Assembly (NCBI RefSeq): GCF_023101765.2
Contig: NC_064217.1
Location: forward strand, 9,459,788-9,523,787
Source of the DNA: Spodoptera frugiperda
Lineage: Eukaryota; Arthropoda; Insecta; Lepidoptera; Noctuidae
Direction of reading: 5' to 3'
DNA length: 64,000 nucleotides
The notes below the pieces were generated by a model. It had not been told where the DNA came from and made no database searches. It saw only the letters and a program-made list of their open reading frames with translations. Every line of letters starts with the position of its first letter. Within the stretch, counting starts at the first letter, position 1. The position numbers and the translations under genes were made by a program. Shown one piece after another: positions 24,534 to 33,900 of this stretch.

Positions 24534-24775
24534 TCCGGAGCTGCGGACTACCTAGGAGGTTTACCGGGGCTCCGGCTCAAAGAGCAGGAGTAGGAATGGG
24601 GTAGTTTTTAAGTCTTTGACTGCCAATAGAAAACTTGAAGGCAAATTCTCCGCTAACGTCGGTCACTGGTGACCACCGCGGCGTTCAATGTGTTAATAAG
24701 AAAGAGTCTGATTCTCCCTCTCGCCGCGCCCAAAGAGAGAGAAGTCATTAGATGATACATATACACGTTTAAAAA
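24534..24775 (+). repeat. SINE A copy split by an insertion
   Basis: The head (GGAGCTGCGGACTACC) and tail (AAGAGTCTGATTCTCCCTCT) of a plus-strand SINE A are separated, within its GGTTTTTAGTC block, by about 85 bp of unrelated sequence bounded by TTAA. Removing the insert restores alignment with the other copies. Confidence 0.75.
24608..24696 (+). mobile_element. Small TTAA-flanked element nested in SINE A
   Basis: The insert is bounded by TTAA at 24608-24611 and 24693-24696. Other SINE copies have one A fewer at the left site, so TTAA looks like the target duplication. It contains the palindrome GGTCACTGGTGACC. A related copy is at 33620-33694. TTAA targets are typical of piggyBac-type transposition; no transposase is present. 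Confidence 0.55.
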
Positions 24776-27466
24776 AAGACCAAACTAAATAATCCAATAG
24801 CTGTTTACTGAGTTATATGACTTTTTTAAGAAAACCTTGTCTCACTCTGGGATTTTCTTCTGTGACGTGGGTGTGTTAACAAACATACAAGTTTACATAA
24901 TTATGTACTCATGACAACCAGACCCGAAACAACAATTTGTGGATCACACAGAGTTGCTCCGTGCGAAAATCTAACCCGCTACATGTTGCACGGCAGCTGG
25001 TTGCCCATTGCCCAGCCACTGCGCCTACCGTGCAGTCTGTTATGCTAGGTAGTCTAGTGGATTTATGTACCCATGCCATGGAATAAAGACACTAGTTTTT
25101 TCTATTCCATGTATGTACTTAAACCTACCTATACACGTTATATATTCCACAGGTAAACTTACATTGATGGATATTTTTGAGATTATATTTTTAGTTAATT
25201 ATTTAGGTATGTACCATTCGTAGTCGTCTATTTTCCTGATACATCTTCTCAGAAGCCATTTCTAATATGTTTAGTGACGGTGGTGGGTTTAATTATTTAA
25301 AATACCGTATGGAGAAACCTCTTATGACTTATTTTAAACCACATATTAGTATGACCGAAATAGGCCCAATAGGTAGGTAAATATTTAGTTGTATTATGCT
25401 TCTGTAGTCGAGTACTACTTGTAGTTTCATTTAATTATGAGTGATCTCCATACTGTACATTTTAGGACAAGGAAAATCTGCAACTAACTTTTGATGATTC
25501 GGCATCACATGTTATTTTGAGAATTCCAAAAACAGTTCCGCTTCTAAACAAACTTCCGTCCATGGGGATTACCACATTCCGATCCTATGATTTATTTCCA
25601 CAAATTATTTCCGTGTACTATTTCCACATACGTAGGTACTTATGTTTTTGTCTAAACTAATCAAATATTTAATTAACACTGTGTTCGCAACCCAACAATA
25701 CAGTGATAAGGACCAACTGAATCGGGGAAGAACAATGTTCTGCATATTACGTTGTATGTGAAGCGACTGACGAGATTCAGGTACATACTTACTATTTGTA
25801 CCACTAGGATTATAAAACTATGTTCTTTCCCGGGTTTGATTTAAAGATCCCCAGATGATGATATTTGGTACTGATATGTACCTACTACTTTAGTTTTAAG
25901 ACTTATGTATAATTTTAATCAGTCACATCAATGCATCTTGAAGATAAAGAACACAGCCTACTACGATACTCACACAATCACACGCCAAGATGTGTAATTT
26001 CGTAGTAGTTTCATCATAAATCGGTCTTAGCTTCACATGTGTAAAAATATAACTATTGAAGATAATAAAACAACAAAATACAATCCAAAAAAGAAAGATT
26101 TATTTACTTCAGTAACAGTCTTAATGTTAACTCTTAAGTTAGTCCTAAGCCCCGACCCGGGCCACAGGAAGATTTCGGCTGTCCACAAACTTCACGGCCA
26201 AGTAAAAAAGTGCTATCTGATATACTCAGTGAAAACTCTTTCACTAGTTCTACGACTAGCCCACTGAGACACAAGTCCCGGGGTTCCATCGCAGTAATGC
26301 ACGGTCCATCGCCCTCTGCACGGTGAATACAACAATCTGGTTCCTTACAAACCCAGCATTGCACGTCAAGCACCAGAAACCTGCCGATCTTTTAGGAACA
26401 TCGCCATTATCACCATCGACACTGCGGCCACAAAACCCCCAAACGACATATAACTAAAATAAAAAAATGACTATTTACAAATAACAAAATCATTATGAAT
26501 AATAATCTATGATATTTTTTTATACTTTGCTAGTTAGAGCAGCATGGAACATTAGTGATCTTTTTTTTTCTTTTACAATATAAATTATGCGATTGCAAAT
26601 GTTATCTATTAAGTCTAGAATAGACTGAGAAAGAAAAGAATATAAAATAAATAGGCACCATACAAAATCGGTAAATGGAAATGAAAAATGAATCGATGTC
26701 GTATGATGCCTGAATTTACAATTATTGCATTCTCATTTGACTTACACAATTTCTAATAATTATTAAGGCAAAGTTAATATGGACGAGAGCTTTGACTAAT
26801 TTGAAAAACAAAAATTGTAATATAAACCCAATTATTTGACTGATCTTGAACATTTTAGATGGCCGTGCTATGTATGAGCAAAAACTACACGCAAATGTTG
26901 ACGTACAAGATGGCGACGACGATAATTTGGCGTGAACTACAAAAATGGCGACCGATGGACCAATATTTTTTTTTACTTTTCTGTAATCACATAGCAAGAC
27001 CATCTGAAAATATTAAGCCTTTTAAACATAATAATTACGTTTATAGAACTCGAATACAATCATAACTTTAAATTAATTTGAAGATAATGTTATCTTTATA
27101 GGAACATTTTTAAATCTTTTGAACAGAACATGAACATTGAATGCACAAATAAAACATACATAAAATAAAAGTAATTTTCTCCCGTAGTGTGAATCTTCTT
27201 GAAGCAATCATCTTTATAAAGACGAGAATCGCTCGAAAAAGCCGAGCAATGGCAATTGCATCAGATGAAATATATTTTACTTCTCCTATTGAGAATTATC
27301 CGTTGTATAAATGCAGATCTTCCAAATTGGATGATACATTTCTTATAAAATTGCCGATTGAATCTTCTTCAATATATCACTGGAGCGTACAGCGTGTACC
27401 TCTCAGTATGAATTCTTCAAGACTGGTTGAAGTATATATTTCTTCACAATCGTGATTATTATGTAT

Positions 27467-27480
27467 TTTATTGCTTTATT
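27467..27480 (-). promoter_or_regulatory. NXF1: Candidate NXF1 polyadenylation signals (two AATAAA)
   Basis: These are the first AATAAA hexamers downstream of the NXF1 stop on the minus strand: one at 27475-27480 and a second at 27467-27472. They imply a 3' UTR of roughly 350-380 nt. This is inferred from motif and position only. Confidence 0.5.
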
Positions 27481-27821
27481 AAGCTTGATTATCTTAATAC
27501 CATTATTCTTAGAGAGTCTATTGCTTAAGTATTCACTTAAATTGTGCACATATTTTCTCCACACGAAGAATCAATAAATCCTCTTCACTGCACCACTTTC
27601 TTTCTTCTTCAACACTCTTCAATTTTTTAAAGATTATTTCTCTCAAATAATCTTGTGCATTTCGCAGTATTAAACCTCATGGTCCACATATTATGAGCAC
27701 AAATAATCCATCACTTATGTAGATAATCTAGGCGACAAGAAGTCGTAGTAACTAAAAAAATATGTCTCTTTTCTTTGTAACTAATAATTATGTACAATTA
27801 ACACAGCCGTTTAACAGTATT

Positions 27822-27921
27822 TCATTTGACGAATGCTTCTGGAGGAATCTTGCCTTCTGTATTTAGTTGGTTAAAGACGAATAGAGCTCGTTGGAAGTCC
27901 CATCCTGTTTGTTCTAGGCAG
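27822..27921 (-). CDS. NXF1: NXF1 coding exon 10 (C-terminus, stop TGA)
   Basis: Residues 578-610 plus TGA. It encodes CLEQTGWDFQRALFVFNQL and ends KIPPEAFVK, the family's conserved C-terminus. The acceptor is CTTTACAG. Confidence 0.95.
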
Positions 27922-30900
27922 CTGTAAAGAAAATGATAAAGTTAGTTTTTATTTTAGATACAGGAAAATCCAAATTATAGGGAGTATATTTGAGTCGTTC
28001 AGAGTATGCTTTGAGTCAAACAAAATAAAACCAGTGCAGTTGGAAGCAACCTGCATAAAGATGTGTTTTTTTTTTTCAGTTTATAGTTAGTTATTGTTCC
28101 AGGTCCGACTGTAAAAGCCCACGACAAAGGAATAAATCTTTATAATATTTATAGTATACTGTATTTAAAAGATACGTACTTAATACTCCAGTGATCGTTC
28201 ATGCCGGTCTGTTGGCTGAGCATGGTAAGCATCATCTTCTGTGTCTCGTCCTGTGACGGCTGTACCATGGCGGGGGTCGGCGTCGGCGCAGGAGTGGGCG
28301 GAGTCGGCTCCACTGCGACTCCACTTACAAACGCTTTCTCCTCCTAAATAAAGAAAGGAAAGATAAGTTGGTAACCTTTTCTGGAATATGAATGGGACTC
28401 TGACAGAGTCTGTGTTTCCTAAATAATTTAATCCGGGTATCTATACTAATTACTAATTACTAATAATATTATAAAGCTGAAGAGTTTGTTTGTTTGTTTG
28501 AACGCGCTAATCTCAGGAACTACTGGTCCGAATTGTATAATTCTTTTTGTATTGGATAGTGCATTTATCGAGAAAGGCTATAGGCTGTAACACATCACGC
28601 TATGGCCAATAGGAGCCAAGCAGAGCGGGTGAAACCGCGCGGAAGTAGCTAGTCTTCTATAACCCGGCCGAGTGAAAAAGTTGCTTATGCACAAGCATGC
28701 AACAAAGATTTGGACATGCCTCATCAATACGTCGCCTAAGTAAACTCACAATTCCAGAGGCATTCAAAGTCAAAGTTAAAGTCAAAATCATTTATTTCAA
28801 ATAGACCAGGAAGGCACTTTTGAACGTCAAAGCAGCATTACAAGTGCATTGCCAACTATGATTATACTATTATTTACGGGCAGCGCTTAACTACTGAAAC
28901 TATGTATTTCTATCTTTTGCCCTACAAGTTCTAAAAAACTATTTAATCAAATCTTACCTGTTCCTTAGTTGTGTTGGTGATGAAGAGCATATCATTGATG
29001 ATACAGAATCCACCGCCGGCATTGGGCACGATAACAAACGTCCTATGGAAGGAGCGAACTGGGTTGCCATTTGTTGTGGTCTCTTTGTAGACTCCGTTCA
29101 TCGTCAGAACAATCATGGCAGGCTGGAAGTAAGATTATTGTAAGTACTTTGTCTTATTAAGTGTTAAAAATATAAAAGAATGCAACAACTCAATTAAATT
29201 AATATAACAATGGTCTCTTGGATGCAAATCCAACAAATGATCTGTTCGTGGATGGATGGAAGGAGATTTTGTCGGAATGCTTGAAGTACTGCGAGGCGAA
29301 CTTATGAATGCTGTTAATTCCTGTTTAATTATGTTTTAATTATGTATGTAAGTTGCTTTAATTGGTTGTCTACCGTTGTAACTTTTGAATTAAATAAATA
29401 AACACTCTCAACACCATATAGTCCGCCTGCCTCCCACATAAATTCTTTTATTGCAAGCCTAGAAAATACTTATATACGCATGGTGCTGAAAGTGTTAATC
29501 ATGCAATACTAAAATATTACTTAAAAATTCCACTTACAGTATAAATAAGTAGATCAACAGCGAATCCCATTAAGTCGTGTGTGGTCTTGGGCAGGTCTGA
29601 GAGGAAGGAGACGACCTGCAACCTGCCAGTGCGCAGGTATCGACGCCGGGCCTCCCGCTCCGTGATGCGCATTATATTACGACTATTTGTTATGTACGCG
29701 TTTAATCTGAAAATAATTGATGCGAAGATAGAATTAGACATATAAAGCCAAACTTAAGCGCTTTTTTAAGGGGTAAACTTCTCCATTATTGTTGTAACTG
29801 ATGAGTATCAAATATGAATCGATCAGAATTGGATTCAACAATAAGTCTACGTAGTATTAACAACCTATGTCGAGACATAGGCTGTTGATAATAATGATGA
29901 TTTAAAATTAATTTTTTTTTAAATTTAATTGTTTTTAATTTAAAATTAATTTAATAATAATAATTAAGTATGTAAGTAATTTAATAATAATAATAAAGAA
30001 ACAAACCTTTGCGTAGCAGCATTCCTACTGTCATTGGTAAGGTAACTAGCGGCCATGGACATGGTAGCATGTTCGTGGTAGGCTTCCAGCAAGGGTTGGC
30101 GAGACTCCGCATCATAGATAGCGAAGTACTGAGTTAGGAACTCGCGAACCAAGTCTTGGCCTGCCGGGTCCACTAGGAATGACTGTTGGCGTGGTGGTAG
30201 GGTCACATCTTCTAGTACGTCGAATCCAATGGCTGGCGGCAGGTCCACTCCATCCTGTTGTGTATTTGTTTTTGTGAAATATGCAAAGAAATTTAAGTCA
30301 TGACTATTTGATGTTAATGATTAGTTTTGGTTAATCTGAAGTTCTATTATAGTTTTAAAGAGAGATAGCTATACTTACGACCGAATACTAAAACGCTACT
30401 CAAATTTAAGTTGTACTTAAATCTCGTGCTATCTCTATCATTTACAAAGAATTTGTAGGGGCAAAACTATATTTGAGAGTGTCTTAAAATTGAGTGACGT
30501 TTGAGTTCTAGACCATTACATTTCCTAATTATTATTATTTAATTTTACATTTCATAATACAACTTCAGACAGTAATGTTATGTGAACAGGATTAGAGAAA
30601 GAGACAGAGAGATATAAAGGTGTTAATGAATGAAGGATGCAATGATTTTGAATTTGTTTTACAGCTATCTTCGATGACCTATTTATCTGTAAGCCAGATT
30701 ACTGTTGTTCAGGCCATATAAAATAGTAGCCTAATCCACTGTTAAGTAGGATATTGAAAATAGCTGTAAATAAAGGTGGTTGTTAATTCAAAAGAGTTCC
30801 TATTTGCTATCACAATAACAAGCAAAATACTTTTATCCATGACAACCGGAATATTAAGCATTTTTACTATTTTTAGTAAACTTGTGCTTGTCATAGCAAA

Positions 30901-33900
30901 TAGGACCTTACAGCATCCTACCGTCATTGGTCAGTTGATATGACACCTCAATCTGGTTGGTTGACCTGCCACATGACATAATATATTCAAAAATGTACAA
31001 AAAATATCCTGAAAATACCATCACTCACCAGTTTCGTCAGCTTGGGAAACTTCTTCCGCACATCACTGGAGACAATACAAAGAATATGGCAATTTCATGA
31101 CACATGGCTCTGAAACTCACGTCACAGATTACTTTCAGTTGGGGGTTTCCATCATAACATAGTAAAACCATCACTGTGTTGATGTGCGAAAGAGATAGGA
31201 TTATTTATCAAGTATATAGATCTATCTCTCTCGTTTGTTGTCAATGATGGTTTTATTATGTTACAATACGCCCCAGAGTATAAAAGAGACAAGCTAAAGT
31301 TACTAAGATAAAGACATTTTGGAACCATCAAATAGCTTCACTAGAGGACTGACTGATAGGCGGACTTTTGTAATAATATAATATTGGCTTGACATTCAAA
31401 AATGCCTTCCTCCTGGTCTAATTGAATTAAATAATTTTGACTTGAAAAGGTACTGTCAATATCTGATTGTATTTGTACTCTGATCCCTTCTAGAATGATA
31501 CCATGATTCATGATGGTGGATTGTCTCTTATTCTCCATATTCAAATTAATAAATATAAAAAATATTTAGTACCATTCTAGCAGAATTAAGGTACAAAAAG
31601 CTGCTGAAGTTATAACAAAATCTTGAAAGAAAAATTAACTTGAAATAAATCAGCTCAAGTTTCTTTCTTGCAGTTTAGCTTGTCCCAATTTATACTCAAA
31701 GTACATAACAGTTAACTTGGTTTATCATGGATATATTTTTTGATTCATTTTACTTGCAATAGTACTAGTTGTGTAAAGTCTTATGTACAAGATTATCATC
31801 AATCTTATAATGTAACATATAACTTAATAAATAAGTATTCTCTTTGTGTAACAAATACATTATGATATACAAAATATTACATGTTATGTTATGTTACACA
31901 GATTGTTTTATGTTATGTTATAAAATTCATGGTATACTTGTACCATAGGGCTTAGTACGAGATCGAAACGAGAACGCGTTTGGCGCTGATTGGTTGGTTA
32001 ATTCACGCCGACCAATCACGGCGCCGAACGCGCTCTCTTTTCGTTTTCTTTCAACATAAAGCAAACTTGTACTAAGGGGACAGTATTTATTACCGATCAT
32101 CTTAAGTTTCTGCGAATGCGACGAAATATTGACGTAATGGGTAATGACGTCATATTACATTTTCCTTATATTTTGCAGTGTGTGATACATGACTCAGGTG
32201 GTTATCGAAACATAGGTATAATAAATTGCATAACAATTATTATTTGGTACATTCTTTGGACACATTTTGACATTGTAGTAGCAAGGTAAAAGGAATCATA
32301 GAAATATATTTAAAAGATAGCATTTTTAAGACTTGACAGGATGAAATCAGAAAGAGAAAATAAGTTGAAGGTTGCCTATAACTAGAAATAAGGATAATAT
32401 TTCCATGGTACAAAAAAAAACTTAAATGCCAAAATTTTTGGAAAACTCAGACTGCTAAATAAGCAACCATGAATACCTGACGCGAAATACTTTGCGAAAT
32501 ATTGCAACCATATAAAAACTTTCTACAAAATGTTAAGCCGATATCCTCATGCTATCTCTGTCATTTTCAAGTGGTTAGAGGGGACAGAAATTCTAAGAAT
32601 TTTTAAGTAGAGCAATGTTTGAATATTTTCTACGATAAGAATTTAATCAGGTTCATATAACTAGTCTACTATGTAGGTACACAGAAACAAATGTGATCTT
32701 TTTTTTTATTTTGTATTTTTGTGAACATTTTTAATTCAGTTTGATCAGCTGAATTGAATACTTCAACCTTCTGTCCTTCTAATGCCCATAGTCATAAATT
32801 ATACAAAATTAAAAATAATTCCCATTTATTTCTGTTTTCCTACATTGTGACATCTCAAAAGTTATCACATGTTTCTGATCATAGCAGTTCTATTCACATT
32901 TACAAAATTCATAAGATATTTCAACTATCGATTTTGTATTTAAGTTTTTTTTTGTACCATAACGTTATGAGGGAGAATGTTATGAAATGCTATCATTGCC
33001 ACAAATACTTTGCAGGTACAGAACCTGCTACCAAGCTTTTGCTGTAAACAGAGCTCTGTTGGTTTGTTGGAGAAACGGAGTTTCTGAAACTTAACAAGAA
33101 AATAGCAGCAAATCTGTCTTAAGATCCTTCACAAATAGAAGATGCATAGATAGTCAAGTATTTCTCACATATTACTCGACAGTTTTGCTCCTATTTGAAT
33201 AATTAAACAATCAAATCAATCAATACATAATTATAAAGCAATTTTGTATTGATCATCAGCATGAATTAATTTACTAATCATTCGATTTATTCACTCGTAA
33301 CTTGTAACCTCCATGTAACACCTAATCTTCCTCGGTGTTCCATATCAAAGGTTCTCAAGCTATCGCTAATCCAGCATAGTCAGGAATTTTCAACCTGTAA
33401 AAGTACTACATTACACTACCTGACGTAGATCTCATGGTCGCTAAACCTGTTCAGCAAGGGGTTGCCTTTCAGGTACAATTCCACCAGTGGTAGCGCCTTC
33501 AGTGGTTCCAGGGATCCGAGGAATGGAATCTAGAAAGAAAAATGTAATACTATAGGCACAACAATTCTATACATTTTTACTAATTGCTGGAAAGTGTCTC
33601 ACACCCATATTTTAATATGTTAATTGCCATGTCACATACTGGTGACCAACGCTTAGCGGAGGATTGCCTTCAATAGTTTTTTTTCGGCAGTTAATGCTTT
33701 AAGATCAATATCTAAGAAGTATTATTAAAATACTTATTATTGTTACAGTTCCAAATCACAAGTTTTAACTCTTAAACAAGAAGACACTTTCGTGGCCATT
33801 TACATCAACACACACTGCAACTTTATTGTTAACTAATGTGTGATTATAATAATTATAATTATATAATAATGCCAGTTTAACAATGACTGATAAATGTCTT

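Larger units (their letters stand above)
12568..27466. other. Gene-free, repeat-rich stretch (left of NXF1)
   Basis: No coding exon recognised. It holds a decayed LINE fragment (about 13150-13650), five or more SINE A copies, a full-length SINE B (15661), two palindromic MITEs (16356 and 17095), a GTCY microsatellite element (20142-20678), a repeat with a strong GC hairpin (22670 onward) and a SINE interrupted by a TTAA-flanked insert (24534-24775). Confidence 0.6.

Noticed and set aside
27189..27455. 88-codon plus frame just beyond the NXF1 3' end, a possible convergent gene
   Set aside because: The start is GTG, there is no recognisable domain, and it partly overlaps the likely NXF1 3' end on the other strand.
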